Shown one piece after another: positions 53,400 through 63,798 of a DNA stretch of 64,000 nt. Source of the stretch: Brevundimonas sp. (GTDB lineage Bacteria; Pseudomonadota; Alphaproteobacteria; Caulobacterales; Caulobacteraceae); contig NZ_JAQSDY010000027.1 in the NCBI RefSeq assembly GCF_029946145.1, forward strand, positions 62,001 through 126,000, written 5' to 3'. Both the position numbers and the translations under genes were made by a program. The notes below the pieces were generated by a model, which saw only the letters and a program-made list of their open reading frames with translations, did not search any database and was not told the DNA's origin. The first letter of the stretch is position 1. Each line of letters begins with the position of its first letter.

Positions 53400-54911
53400 A
53401 TGACCGCCACGGACGCCGCCGCGCCTGCCGTTCGGCCTGGATATCGCTTCTATGTCCTTGCGATCCTGATCCTCGTCTACATGCTGAATTTCCTGGATCG
53501 CCAGATCATCGGCATCCTCGCCGCGCCGCTGAAGGCCGAGTTCGGTATGTCCGACAGCCAGTTCGGCCTTCTGGGCGGCATCGCCTTCGCTTCGGTCTAT
53601 TCGACCCTCGCCATACCCCTGGCCTGGCTGGCGGACCGCTACAGCCGCGTCTGGATCATGACCGGCGCCCTGGCGGTGTGGAGCGGGTTCACCGCCCTGT
53701 GCGGGACGGCCACGTCCTTCACCCAGCTGTTCCTGTTCCGCATGGGCGTCGGGGTGGGCGAAGCGGGCGGCGTGGCTCCGGCCTATTCCCTCGTCGCCGA
53801 CTATTTCCCGCCGCATCAGCGGGCCCGGGCGCTGGCCGCCTTCGCCTTCGGCATCCCCCTGGGCACGGCCGCGGGGACGCTCGTCGGCGGCCTGCTGGCC
53901 GCGGCCTATGGCTGGCGCACGGCCTTCATCGCCGTCGGCCTGCTCGGCGTGGTGCTGGCGCCGATCCTTCTGTTCACCGTCCGCAATCCCGCGCGGGGCG
54001 GGACCGATACGGCCAAGACCGAGGCCGAACTGGCGGTCATCGCCGCGGCGCCGGTGGTCGGATCGGGCAAGGCGGGCGCGATCGCCGCCCTCATCATGCT
54101 GGGAATCGGCGCGGGCGCCCTGACCCTCGCGGCCCTGATCCGTTTCGCCGGCCTGACGCTGGGCAATCCGCTGGTGTTCGCCTTCGGCGGCCTGCTGGCC
54201 ATGGTCATCGGCATCTCCCTGACGATCGCCCGCCGCACCGCCTCGGCGGTCATTCCCAAGCCCAGCTTCTGGCTGCTGGCGCTGGGCGCGGCCTCGTCGT
54301 CGGTGTGCGGCTACGGCGTCGCCGGCTGGCTGCCGCTGTTCTTCATGCGCAGCTTCGGCCTGACCCTGTCGCAGACCAGTTGGTACTACGCCGGCATCGC
54401 CCTGATCGGCGGCACCCTGGGAATCTGGCTGGGCGGCGCCATCGCCGACAAGCTGTCGAAGCGCGGCAAGGGCGCCTATCCTCTGACCCCCGCCATCGCC
54501 TTCCTGATCTCGGCGCCGATGTTCATCCTGGCGATGAATTCGCCCTGGCTGATCGGCCTCGTCATCCCCGGCGGCGGCACCAACGCCCAGCAGCTGATCC
54601 TGGCCTTCCTGATCTTCCTGATCCCGACAGGCCTGAACCTGGCCTGGCTGGGTCCGATCACGGCTTCGGTCCAGCATCTGGTTCCCGCGCCGATGCGATC
54701 AACGGCCTCGGCCCTGTTCCTGCTGATCAACAACCTGCTGGGGATCGCCGTCGGCTTCTATTATTTCGGCTGGATGAGCGACCTTCTGGCGCCGCGTTTT
54801 GGCGAGGAGAGCCTGCGCTGGGCCATCTACACCGGCATGGGCTTCTACCTGCTGGCGGCGGTCCTGCTGATCGGGGCTTCGCGGACGCTGAAGCGGGACT
54901 GGGTGGACTGA
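53400..54911 (+). CDS. MFS transporter, spinster-like
   Basis: A 503-residue major facilitator with about twelve helices. NFLDRQIIGILAAPLKAEFG is the spinster-type first-helix signature and LADRYSRVWIM the motif-A loop. GVGEAGGVAPAYSLVADYF marks the helix 4-5 region. It is longer than the paralogue at 6492 because of an inserted hydrophobic segment in the middle (AAPVVGSGKAGAIAALIMLG and onward). ATG at 53400 follows AGGGAAACGTC. It is separated from the TonB receptor by a strong terminator, so it needs its own promoter or readthrough, but the two probably work on the same compound. Confidence 0.87.
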   Translation: MTATDAAAPAVRPGYRFYVLAILILVYMLNFLDRQIIGILAAPLKAEFGMSDSQFGLLGGIAFASVYSTLAIPLAWLADRYSRVWIMTGALAVWSGFTALCGTATSFTQLFLFRMGVGVGEAGGVAPAYSLVADYFPPHQRARALAAFAFGIPLGTAAGTLVGGLLAAAYGWRTAFIAVGLLGVVLAPILLFTVRNPARGGTDTAKTEAELAVIAAAPVVGSGKAGAIAALIMLGIGAGALTLAALIRFAGLTLGNPLVFAFGGLLAMVIGISLTIARRTASAVIPKPSFWLLALGAASSSVCGYGVAGWLPLFFMRSFGLTLSQTSWYYAGIALIGGTLGIWLGGAIADKLSKRGKGAYPLTPAIAFLISAPMFILAMNSPWLIGLVIPGGGTNAQQLILAFLIFLIPTGLNLAWLGPITASVQHLVPAPMRSTASALFLLINNLLGIAVGFYYFGWMSDLLAPRFGEESLRWAIYTGMGFYLLAAVLLIGASRTLKRDWVD

Positions 54912-54993
54912 TCGCGGGGTGACGGTTGCGCCTGCGAAGGCGCAGCCCCTATAAGCGCCGCAACTCCTCCCAGCAGTCCGGCGGCGCCTCCCC

Positions 54994-56183
<1,190 letters not shown>

Positions 56184-56184
<1 letters not shown>

Positions 56185-56687
56185 TGCGGATTGCCGTGCT
56201 TGCACTTGCCGGTCTGGGCTTCACCGCGATCCCTTTCGATCATGCGGCGGCCCAGTCGCAGGTCCAGCGTCTGCGGGACGCTTGCATCACGACGGAAATG
56301 AACCGCGAGTCCTTCCAGGGCGCTTTTGCGGATAGCGGCTTCGAGCCTCTGATACCTGTCGTCGGACATGGGCAGCCGATTCCGTCTGACTGGATGAGCG
56401 GCTATGAGGACAACGGCGTGCAAATCGTCATGGAGGGTACCCCCCCTTCATCGGACGCGACCGATTGCGCTGTGCTGAACCCTCGGCCTGCGGGCGAATG
56501 GCGAACCGAGGTCGAGCATCTCGCCCAAGAGCTTCACATGTCGCCCGTAGCCTCCGAACACATGCCCAACGTCCTGGAATCCCGATCCTGGGCTGCGGCG
56601 GGAGAGCGGCCTCTGTCGCTCCATTACGAAGTCTATCGCGAGGCGGTGATCGTCAGATTCGCGAAACCCTCGGCCAACAGCCAATAA
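56184..56687 (+). CDS. exported hypothetical protein inserted between sucC and sucD
   Basis: A 167-residue protein with a signal peptide ([23 protein letters not shown], predicted cleavage near AAAQS). Two cysteines follow in the mature part (RDACITTE and ATDCAVLNP), which may form a disulfide. No family is recognised. It overlaps the sucC stop by one base (TGATG) and ends 19 bases before sucD, so it is read within the succinyl-CoA synthetase operon. Its codon use is somewhat less G+C-biased than sucC. sucC and sucD are usually adjacent, so this looks like a later insertion. Confidence 0.7.
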
Positions 56688-56706
56688 TTCTCTCCGGAAA
56701 TCCAGA

Positions 56707-57609
56707 ATGTCCATCCTCGTCGACCGCAACACCAGGATCATCGTCCAGGGCCTGACCGGCAAGACCGGCGGTTTCCACACCGAACAGGCGCTGGCCTATC
56801 ACGGCACCAGGATGGTCGGCGGCGTGCACCCGACCAAGGGCGGCCAGACCTGGACCGGCTCGCACGGCGAGACCCTGCCGATCTACGCCTCGGTCGCCGA
56901 AGCGCGCGACGCGACCGGCGCCGACGCCTCGGTGATCTACGTCCCGCCGGCGGGCGCCGCCGACGCCATCATCGAGGCCATCGAGGCCGAAATCCCCTTC
57001 ATCACCTGCATCACCGAGGGCATTCCGGTGCTGGACATGGTGCGGGTCAAGCGCCGCCTCGAGGAGTCGAAGTCCCGCCTGCTGGGCCCCAACTGCCCCG
57101 GCATCCTGACGCCGGACGAGTGCAAGATCGGCATCATGCCGGGCTCCATCTTCAAGAAGGGCAATGTCGGCATCGTTTCGCGTTCCGGCACCCTGACCTA
57201 TGAGGCGGTGTTCCAGACCACCAACGAGGGCCTCGGCCAGACCACGGCCGTCGGCATCGGCGGCGATCCGGTCAAGGGCACCGAATTCATCGACGTGCTG
57301 GAGCTGTTCCTGGCCGACCCCGAGACGCAGTCCATCGTCATGATCGGCGAAATCGGCGGCGGCGCCGAGGAGGACGCGGCCCAGTTCCTGATCGACGAGG
57401 CGAAGAAGGGCCGCAGCAAGCCGATGGTCGGCTTCATCGCCGGCCGCACCGCCCCCAAGGGCCGCACCATGGGCCACGCCGGGGCCGTCGTCTCGGGCGG
57501 CAAGGGCGACGCCGAGTCCAAGATCGCGGCCATGGAGGCGGCGGGCATCCGCGTTTCGCCCTCGCCCGCGCGCCTGGGAACGACCCTCGTCGAGGTCCTC
57601 AAGGGCTGA
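56707..57609 (+). CDS. sucD: ADP-forming succinate-CoA ligase alpha subunit
   Basis: A 300-residue CoA-binding subunit. It begins [20 protein letters not shown], has [10 protein letters not shown], a CoA-binding [20 protein letters not shown] segment, and [18 protein letters not shown] with the phosphohistidine, H257. It partners with SucC. The ATG lies 19 bases after the interposed hypothetical gene. Downstream there is an 18-base perfect palindrome, then sucA. Confidence 0.97.
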   Translation: MSILVDRNTRIIVQGLTGKTGGFHTEQALAYHGTRMVGGVHPTKGGQTWTGSHGETLPIYASVAEARDATGADASVIYVPPAGAADAIIEAIEAEIPFITCITEGIPVLDMVRVKRRLEESKSRLLGPNCPGILTPDECKIGIMPGSIFKKGNVGIVSRSGTLTYEAVFQTTNEGLGQTTAVGIGGDPVKGTEFIDVLELFLADPETQSIVMIGEIGGGAEEDAAQFLIDEAKKGRSKPMVGFIAGRTAPKGRTMGHAGAVVSGGKGDAESKIAAMEAAGIRVSPSPARLGTTLVEVLKG

Positions 57610-57614
57610 ATTCA

Positions 57615-57632
57615 TGTCCCGGCGCCGGGACA
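57615..57632. promoter_or_regulatory. 18-base perfect palindrome after sucD
   Basis: TGTCCCGGC joined to GCCGGGACA is a perfect palindrome five bases after the sucD stop, in the 168-base gap before sucA. It has no T run, so it may be an mRNA-stabilising hairpin, a weak attenuator or a protein site. Confidence 0.45.
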
Positions 57633-57777
57633 CGAGACGTACGAATTTCACCCGAATTGCGCGAATTTCGACCCTTTCGCCCCCATTCGGTCATGACCCA
57701 TAAGGAAACAGCGCCTATATCAGCGGCGCCGGTTCGCGCAGGCGCGCGCGCACCGATCCAAGGGACGTGACGATACC

Positions 57778-60700
57778 ATGGCGGACGATGCCGGTCGGCT
57801 GAACCAGGTCTTTGCCGAGACCAGCTTCCTGTATGGCTCGAACGCCTCGTTCATCGAGGACCTGCACGGCAAATGGGCCGCCGATCCGGCGTCCGTTTCC
57901 GCCGAGTGGCGCGCCTTCTTCGACCAGCTGCGGGACAATGCCGACACCGTGCGCGCCTCGGGCGCCGCCGGGTCGTGGGGCCGTTCGGTCGCCGAGGAGC
58001 CGACCGAGGCGACCGGCGTGTTCGACGGCCGCTGGCCCGAGAAACCTCTTGGGCCGAAGCCGGACCCGAAAAAGCCCGGGGCCGCCCCGGCCGCCGCTCC
58101 GGTTGCAGCCCCCGCGCCGGCCATTTCCGCCGAGGCCGTCCGCGCCGCCGCCCATGATTCGATCCGCGCCCTGATGCTGATCCGCAGCTACCGCGTGCGC
58201 GGTCACCTGCAGGCCACGCTGGATCCGCTGGGCATCGAACAGGCCACCAACAACCCGGAGCTGACGCCCGAATTCTACGGTTTCAGCGAGGCCGACCTGG
58301 ATCGCCCCATCTATCTCGACGGCGTGCTGGGCCTTCAGACCGGCAGCATCCGCGAGGTGATGGCCATTCTGAAGCGCACCTACTGCGGCCATATCGGCAT
58401 CCAGTTCATGCACATCGCCGAGCCGGAGGAGAAATCCTGGCTGCAGGCGCGCTTCGAGGGCCCGGACAAGTTCGAGAAGAACGCCTTCACCAGGGAAGGC
58501 AAGCTGGCCATCCTGAACAAGCTGATCGAGGCCGAAGGCTTCGAGCGCTTCCTGCACAAACGCTTCCCCGGCACCAAGCGGTTCGGTCTGGACGGCGGCG
58601 AGGCCATGGTCCCGGCGCTGGAGCAGATCATCAAGCGCGGCGGCGCCCTGGGCGTCGACGAGGTCGTCTTCGGCATGGCCCACCGCGGCCGCCTGAACAC
58701 GCTCGCCGCCGTGATGGGCAAGCCCTATCGCGCCATCTTCCACGAGTTCCAGGGGGGCTCGACCGTCCCGTCGGACATCGAAGGATCGGGCGACGTCAAA
58801 TACCACATGGGGGCCTCGTCGGACCGCGCGTTCGACGGCAACACCGTCCACCTGTCCCTGACCGCCAACCCGTCGCACCTCGAGATCGTCAATCCGGTGG
58901 TGCTGGGCAAGGCGCGGGCGAAACAGGCCTTCGACATCCGCGAGGCCAATGCGGCCAGGGCCGGCGACCCGGCCGAGCAGCAGGCGCTGGACCGCGCCAG
59001 GGTCATGCCGCTGCTGATCCACGGCGACGCCGCCTTCGCCGGCCAGGGCGTGGTGGCCGAATGCTTCGCCCTGATGGGGCTGAAGGGCTACCGCACCGGC
59101 GGGACGATGCATTTCGTCGTCAACAACCAGATCGGCTTCACCACCAGCCCGCGCAACAGCCGATCCTCGCCCTATCCGTCGGACGTGGCCCTGATGGTCC
59201 AGGCGCCGATCTTCCACGTCAACGGCGACGATCCGGAAGCCGTGGTCTTCGCCGCCAAGGTGGCGACCGAGTTCCGGCAGAAATTCCACAAGGACGTGGT
59301 GGTGGACATGTTCTGCTACCGCCGCTTCGGCCACAACGAGGGCGACGATCCGACCTTCACCCAGCCGCTGATGTATTCGAAGATCCGCGCCCTGCCGTCG
59401 ACGCGCGAGATCTACGCCGAGCGACTGATCAAGGAAGGCGTCATCACCCAGGCCGAGGTCGACGCGGAGGTGACCCGGTTCGAGGCCTTCCTCGACGCCG
59501 AGTTCGACGCCGGCAAGGCGTTCGAGGCGAAAAAGGCCGACTGGATGGACGGTCAGTGGCAGGGCATCGGCCTGCCCGAGGGCGACGAGCGCCGCGGCGA
59601 GACCTCGGTCCCGGCGGCCAAACTGGCCGATCTGGGCCACCGCCTGACCACCATCCCCAACGACGTCGACATGCACAAGACGCTGAAGCGCGTCATGGAC
59701 GGACGGCGCGAGATGATCACCTCGGGCCAGAACATCGACTGGGCCACGGCCGAAAGCCTGGCCTTCGGCTCGCTGCTGGACGAAGGCTTCCCGGTCCGCC
59801 TGTCAGGCCAGGACTCGGTGCGCGGCACCTTCTCCCAGCGCCATTCGGGCATCGTCGACCAGACCACCGAGGCCCGCTATGTCCCGCTCAACAATCTGCG
59901 CGAGGGCCAGGCCGAGTTCGAGGTCATCGATTCGGCCCTGTCGGAAGAGGCGGTGCTGGGCTTCGAATACGGCTACGCCCTGACCGACCCCAACACCCTG
60001 GTCATGTGGGAGGCCCAGTTCGGCGACTTCGTGAACGGGGCCCAGGTGGTGATCGACCAGTTCATCACCTCGGGCGAGCGCAAATGGCTGCGCATGTGCG
60101 GCCTGACCATGCTGCTGCCGCACGGCTACGAGGGTCAGGGACCGGAACACTCCTCGGCCCGTCTCGAACGCTTCCTGCAGCAGTGCGCCGAGGACAATAT
60201 CCAGGTCGCCAACTGCTCGACCCCGGCCAACTATTTCCACATCCTGCGCCGCCAGATGCACCGGCCGTTCCGCAAGCCGCTGATCATCATGACGCCCAAG
60301 AGCCTGTTGCGGCACAAGAAGGCGGTCTCGACCATCGCCGACATGGCCGAGGGCAGCTCGTTCCACCGCATCCTGCACGACGACGCCCAGACGCGGCCCG
60401 AAGTCGCCGGGATCACGATCAAGGCGGACAAGGACATCCGCCGCGTCGTCCTGTGCTCGGGCAAGGTCTATTACGACCTGCTGGAGCGGCGCGAGCGCGA
60501 CCAGATCGACGACATCTATCTGATGCGGATGGAGCAGTTCTATCCGTGGCCGATGAAGTCGCTGATGACGGAACTGGCCCGCTTCCCGACCGCTGATCTG
60601 GTCTGGTGCCAGGAAGAGCCCAAGAACATGGGCGGCTGGACCTTCGTCGACCCCTGGCTGGAGCTGACGCTGGACAAGCTGGACGTGAAGGCCAGGCGGG

Positions 60701-60801
60701 CCCGCTACGTCGGTCGCCCGGCCTCGGCCTCGACCGCCGCGGGCCTGATGAGCCGGCACCTGAAAGAACTCGACGCCTTCCTGACCGACGCCTTCGCCTG
60801 A
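57778..60801 (+). CDS. sucA: 2-oxoglutarate dehydrogenase E1 component
   Basis: A 1007-residue thiamine-diphosphate decarboxylase, the E1 of the 2-oxoglutarate dehydrogenase complex. The N-terminal FLYGSNASFIEDLHGKWAAD helix region for E2 binding, GMAHRGRLNTLAAVMGKPY, HGDAAFAGQGVVAECFALM and NNQIGFTTSP are clear. The PYR half has SGQDSVRGTFSQRH and HGYEGQGPEHSSARLERFLQ. An Ala/Pro-rich linker (about 100-120) follows the N-terminal segment. It works in the TCA cycle with SucB, the next gene, and the E3 lipoamide dehydrogenase, which is not in the window. Confidence 0.97.
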   Translation: MADDAGRLNQVFAETSFLYGSNASFIEDLHGKWAADPASVSAEWRAFFDQLRDNADTVRASGAAGSWGRSVAEEPTEATGVFDGRWPEKPLGPKPDPKKPGAAPAAAPVAAPAPAISAEAVRAAAHDSIRALMLIRSYRVRGHLQATLDPLGIEQATNNPELTPEFYGFSEADLDRPIYLDGVLGLQTGSIREVMAILKRTYCGHIGIQFMHIAEPEEKSWLQARFEGPDKFEKNAFTREGKLAILNKLIEAEGFERFLHKRFPGTKRFGLDGGEAMVPALEQIIKRGGALGVDEVVFGMAHRGRLNTLAAVMGKPYRAIFHEFQGGSTVPSDIEGSGDVKYHMGASSDRAFDGNTVHLSLTANPSHLEIVNPVVLGKARAKQAFDIREANAARAGDPAEQQALDRARVMPLLIHGDAAFAGQGVVAECFALMGLKGYRTGGTMHFVVNNQIGFTTSPRNSRSSPYPSDVALMVQAPIFHVNGDDPEAVVFAAKVATEFRQKFHKDVVVDMFCYRRFGHNEGDDPTFTQPLMYSKIRALPSTREIYAERLIKEGVITQAEVDAEVTRFEAFLDAEFDAGKAFEAKKADWMDGQWQGIGLPEGDERRGETSVPAAKLADLGHRLTTIPNDVDMHKTLKRVMDGRREMITSGQNIDWATAESLAFGSLLDEGFPVRLSGQDSVRGTFSQRHSGIVDQTTEARYVPLNNLREGQAEFEVIDSALSEEAVLGFEYGYALTDPNTLVMWEAQFGDFVNGAQVVIDQFITSGERKWLRMCGLTMLLPHGYEGQGPEHSSARLERFLQQCAEDNIQVANCSTPANYFHILRRQMHRPFRKPLIIMTPKSLLRHKKAVSTIADMAEGSSFHRILHDDAQTRPEVAGITIKADKDIRRVVLCSGKVYYDLLERRERDQIDDIYLMRMEQFYPWPMKSLMTELARFPTADLVWCQEEPKNMGGWTFVDPWLELTLDKLDVKARRARYVGRPASASTAAGLMSRHLKELDAFLTDAFA

Positions 60802-60873
60802 CCCCGTCCCGGACAGCGGCCGCGCCGTTTCCGGGATGACAACTGCAACGACCGACACGAAAGCCTGACCGAC

Positions 60874-62442
60874 ATGGCCGACATCCTGACCCCCGCCCTC
60901 GGCGAATCCGTCACCGAAGCCACCATCGGCAAGTGGACGAAGAAGGCCGGCGACCCGGTGAAAAAGGACGAGGTCCTGGTCGAGCTCGAGACCGACAAGG
61001 TCTCGCTCGAAGTCGTCTCGCCCGCCGACGGCGTCCTGTCCGAGATCAAGACCCCTGACGGCGAGACCGTGACCCCCGGCGCCGTGCTGGGCGTGGTCAC
61101 CGAAGGCGCGGCCGCCGCGCCGTCCGCCGAAGCGCCCAAGGCTGAGGCGAAAGCCGCCCCCGCGCCGAAGGCGGAAGCCGCTCCGACTCCGGCCCCGGCC
61201 CCTGCCCCTGCCCCTGCGGCCGCGCCTGCGCCCGCCGCGGCTTCGGGCGGCTCCGTCGCCATCATGACCCCGACCATGGGCGAGAGCGTTGCCGAGGGCA
61301 CGATGGGAACCTGGCTGAAGAAGTCGGGCGACACCGTCGCCAAGGACGAGATGCTGGTCGAGATCGAGACCGACAAGGTCGCGGTCGAGGTGTCCGCCCC
61401 CGCCGCCGGCGTTCTGACCATCGTCGCCGAGGCCGGCTCGACGGTCACGCCCGGCCAGCAGATCGGCTCGATCGCCGCCTCCGGTGAAGGCGCGGCGCCC
61501 GCCGTCGCCGCGCCGGCTCCGGCCGCCGCCAGCCCGGCCAGGGCCGCGCCCGGGGACGCCCCGCACCTGTCGCCCGCCGTGCAGCGCGTCGTGACCGAGA
61601 ACAACCTCGACCCGAAGGCGCTGGCCGCCACGGGTCCGAAGGGCAACATCACCAAGGCCGACGCGATCGCCGCCATCGGCGCCGCCGTCCCGGCCCCGGC
61701 CGCCGCGGCTCCGGCGGCCCCCGCCGCGCCGCGCGCCGACCAGCCGCGCGAGGAGCGGGTCAAGATGACCCGCCTGCGCCAGACCATCGCCCGCCGCCTG
61801 AAGGAATCCCAGAACACCGCCGCCCAGCTGACCACCTTCAACGAGGTGGACATGACCAACGTCATGGCCCTGCGGACCCAGTACAAGGACGCGTTCGAAA
61901 AGCGCCACGGCGTCAAGCTGGGCTTCATGAGCTTCTTCACCAAGGCCATCGTCGCGGCCCTGAAGGAGATCCCGGCGGTCAACGCCGAGATCGACGGCAC
62001 GGACATCATCTACAAGAACCACTATGACATCGGCGTCGCCGTCGGCACCGAGAAGGGGCTGGTCGTGCCGGTCCTGCGCGACGCCGACCAGCTGTCGCTC
62101 GCGGGCATCGAAAAGGGCATCGCGGCCCTCGGCAAGGCGGCCCGCGACGGCGACCTGACCCTGGACCAGTTGCAGGGCGGCACCTTCACCATCACCAACG
62201 GCGGCACCTACGGCTCGCTGATGTCGACGCCGATCCTGAACGCGCCGCAGTCGGGCATCCTGGGCATGCACAACATCGTCCAGCGCCCGATGGCGGTGGA
62301 CGGCCAGGTGGTGATCCGGCCGATGATGTACCTGGCCCTGAGCTATGATCACCGCATCGTCGACGGCAAGGAAGCCGTGACCTTCCTCGTCCGCGTCAAG
62401 GACCTGCTGGAAGACCCGGCCCGGGCGTTGCTGGACCTGTGA
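60874..62442 (+). CDS. sucB: 2-oxoglutarate dehydrogenase E2 component, two lipoyl domains
   Basis: A 522-residue dihydrolipoamide succinyltransferase. Two lipoyl domains are visible: 1 to about 78 with ETDKVSLEV (K42) and about 127-205 with ETDKVAVEV (K168), joined by Ala/Pro-rich linkers. A peripheral-subunit binding domain follows ([20 protein letters not shown]). The catalytic domain ends with [13 protein letters not shown], where H493 and D497 are the transferase residues. Typical SucB has one lipoyl domain and about 400-420 residues, so this form is extended. The catalytic domain fits succinyltransferase, and the sucA neighbour confirms the complex. Confidence 0.94.
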   Translation: MADILTPALGESVTEATIGKWTKKAGDPVKKDEVLVELETDKVSLEVVSPADGVLSEIKTPDGETVTPGAVLGVVTEGAAAAPSAEAPKAEAKAAPAPKAEAAPTPAPAPAPAPAAAPAPAAASGGSVAIMTPTMGESVAEGTMGTWLKKSGDTVAKDEMLVEIETDKVAVEVSAPAAGVLTIVAEAGSTVTPGQQIGSIAASGEGAAPAVAAPAPAAASPARAAPGDAPHLSPAVQRVVTENNLDPKALAATGPKGNITKADAIAAIGAAVPAPAAAAPAAPAAPRADQPREERVKMTRLRQTIARRLKESQNTAAQLTTFNEVDMTNVMALRTQYKDAFEKRHGVKLGFMSFFTKAIVAALKEIPAVNAEIDGTDIIYKNHYDIGVAVGTEKGLVVPVLRDADQLSLAGIEKGIAALGKAARDGDLTLDQLQGGTFTITNGGTYGSLMSTPILNAPQSGILGMHNIVQRPMAVDGQVVIRPMMYLALSYDHRIVDGKEAVTFLVRVKDLLEDPARALLDL

Positions 62443-62467
62443 TCGTTGAGCGGCGGGCGATTTCATA

Positions 62468-62488
62468 GTATCTACGTTTTGTAGATAC
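62468..62488. promoter_or_regulatory. vapBC operator
   Basis: GTATCTAC (62468-62475) and GTAGATAC (62481-62488) are perfect 8-base arms around GTTTT. The palindrome sits directly upstream of the vapB ribosome site (GGAGG) and is probably the VapB or VapBC autoregulation site. Confidence 0.78.
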
Positions 62489-62498
62489 GGAGGTCGCC

Positions 62499-62789
62499 AT
62501 GCCCGACCCGAAACGCGGCGTCGCTGAAACGGCGAAGGTCTTTACCCATGGCGGAAGCCAGGCGGTCCGGCTGCCCAAGGCTTTCCGCTTCGAAGGCACG
62601 GAGGTCCGTATCCGCAGGGATGGAGACGCCGTTATCCTTGAGCCCAAGCCCGCCGAGCGCCGCCGCCCCTGCACCGAGGCGGAATGGAAAGCGTTCTGGG
62701 CGCGCATCGATGCGCTTGGCGATCCGGCTGAACCGTTCCCCGATCCGCCGCCGCAGACCATCACGCCAATCAAGGCGTGGGACGATTGA
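62499..62789 (+). CDS. vapB: VapB-family antitoxin (AbrB/MazE-type)
   Basis: A 96-residue antitoxin. The swapped-hairpin DNA-binding half contains [20 protein letters not shown] and [19 protein letters not shown], the standard VapB pattern. The C-terminal tail ([19 protein letters not shown] and beyond) is the toxin-binding part. It is expressed with VapC, whose start overlaps its 3' end. A perfect palindrome upstream is its likely binding site. Confidence 0.9.
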   Translation: MPDPKRGVAETAKVFTHGGSQAVRLPKAFRFEGTEVRIRRDGDAVILEPKPAERRRPCTEAEWKAFWARIDALGDPAEPFPDPPPQTITPIKAWDD

Positions 62790-63253
62790 CCCTCTGTCTG
62801 GACAGCGCGACGCTGATCGACCTGATCCGGGGGCGATCGCCGAACGTGCGCGACAATTATCGCGCGGCGGTTCAATCCGGCCTCGAGTTCGCAGTCCCCG
62901 CCGTCGTCATGCACGAACTGTTTGCGGGCATGGCCACCAGCCGAAATCCCGCTATCGAGCGCAAGCGGATGGAGGAGACTCTCATCGGCTTGCCGGTGGT
63001 GGACCTGACGGCGGACGATGTGGAAACGACCGGCAGGGTCGCGGGCGATCTGAGGGTGTGCGGCCAGTCCATTGGCGATATCGACACCCTGATCGCCGGC
63101 CAGGCCCTGGCGCGAGGCTGGACGGTTGTGACACGCAACGTTCGTCATTTTGGACGAGTGGAAGGCCTGCCACTGATTGATTGGTCCGTAGGCCGCGATC
63201 TGCTCTCCGCCGCAGCCATTGCCTCACGCATCGAGGCGACGGCCCAACCATGA
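62777..63253 (+). CDS. vapC: VapC-family PIN-domain toxin
   Basis: A 158-residue PIN-domain ribonuclease. Acidic residues at the expected places are [13 protein letters not shown] (D9), VMHELFAG (Glu) and [13 protein letters not shown] (Asp), followed by [14 protein letters not shown], the fourth motif. It would cut tRNA or other RNA when free of VapB. Two starts are possible: GTG at 62777, overlapping vapB by 13 bases, or TTG at 62786. The final ATGA overlaps the DUF2007 gene. Confidence 0.88.
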   Translation: MGRLTLCLDSATLIDLIRGRSPNVRDNYRAAVQSGLEFAVPAVVMHELFAGMATSRNPAIERKRMEETLIGLPVVDLTADDVETTGRVAGDLRVCGQSIGDIDTLIAGQALARGWTVVTRNVRHFGRVEGLPLIDWSVGRDLLSAAAIASRIEATAQP

Positions 63254-63567
63254 TCGAGATCGCCCGTTTCGCCGATGTCTATGAGGCCGAGATCGCGGCA
63301 TCGCGCCTGCGAGCGGACGGCTATGCTGCGGTGCTGGGCGGCGCCGAGCACGTGAAGGTCAATCCTCTGGTGCTTCAGGCGCTGGGCGGCGTGAACCTGT
63401 CCGTACCGAACGATTAGGCCGCTGCCGCGCGGACACTGCTTGAACGCCTGCGGGGCGGCGCGGAACGCATCGAGGACGCGGACCCCGTCACCGCCGATCC
63501 GGTGCGCAAGGCCGGGCCGCTGGCGTTCCTCGCGGCGATCGGGCTGGGCTTTCTGATCGGCTCATAG
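63250..63567 (+). pseudogene. DUF2007-type gene interrupted by an amber codon
   Basis: The frame starts with ATG at 63250, inside the vapC stop. It encodes [20 protein letters not shown] and a following VNPLVLQALGGVNLSV segment, a typical DUF2007 (small signal-transducer-like) start, and then meets TAG at 63415-63417. The same frame continues at once with AAAARTLLERLRGG and a hydrophobic end (GPLAFLAAIGLGFLIGS) until TAG at 63565-63567, matching the family's usual membrane-segment tail. A single base change (for instance GAG to TAG) explains the break. As it stands a 55-residue fragment would be made. Confidence 0.72.
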
Positions 63568-63692
63568 GGCCTACGTCCATATTTGACGCAGTCGCATGCT
63601 TTCATCACCGAGCCCTCACGGGTCCGGTCTTTGACAACTCAATCTCATCCGGCAATGCGGCGGGTCCACAGACGCCAGGGGAGTGGACGGCG

Positions 63693-63728
63693 GACTCAGT
63701 AGACTCAGTAGACTCTGTAGACTGTGTT
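63693..63728. repeat. 9-bp tandem repeat, four copies
   Basis: GACTCAGTA twice, GACTCTGTA and GACTGTGTT. The unit resembles the GACGCTGTA array at 45801-45854. GAGTGGACG words flank it on both sides. It lies in the gap between the DUF2007 pseudogene and the terminal CoA-transferase gene, where no gene is supported. Confidence 0.75.
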
Positions 63729-63798
63729 TTGAGTGGACGGAGTGGACGCCGTGGACTGGGTTTTCGGCCGCCCTCGCATCCCCCGCCCGCCAAAACCG

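Noticed and set aside
51060..54677. A very long open frame on the minus strand opposite the TonB receptor and MFS genes
   Set aside because: It is the antisense of strongly recognisable genes in GC-rich DNA, its translation is rich in Arg, Gly, Asp and Gln with no domain, and it crosses a clear terminator.
59803..62466. A long minus-strand frame opposite sucA/sucB
   Set aside because: It mirrors the codon bias of the two TCA genes and shows only low-complexity Gly/Arg/Asp sequence.
63693..63728. Possible CRISPR-like array
   Set aside because: Units are 9 bases, directly adjacent and without spacers, so this is a simple tandem repeat.
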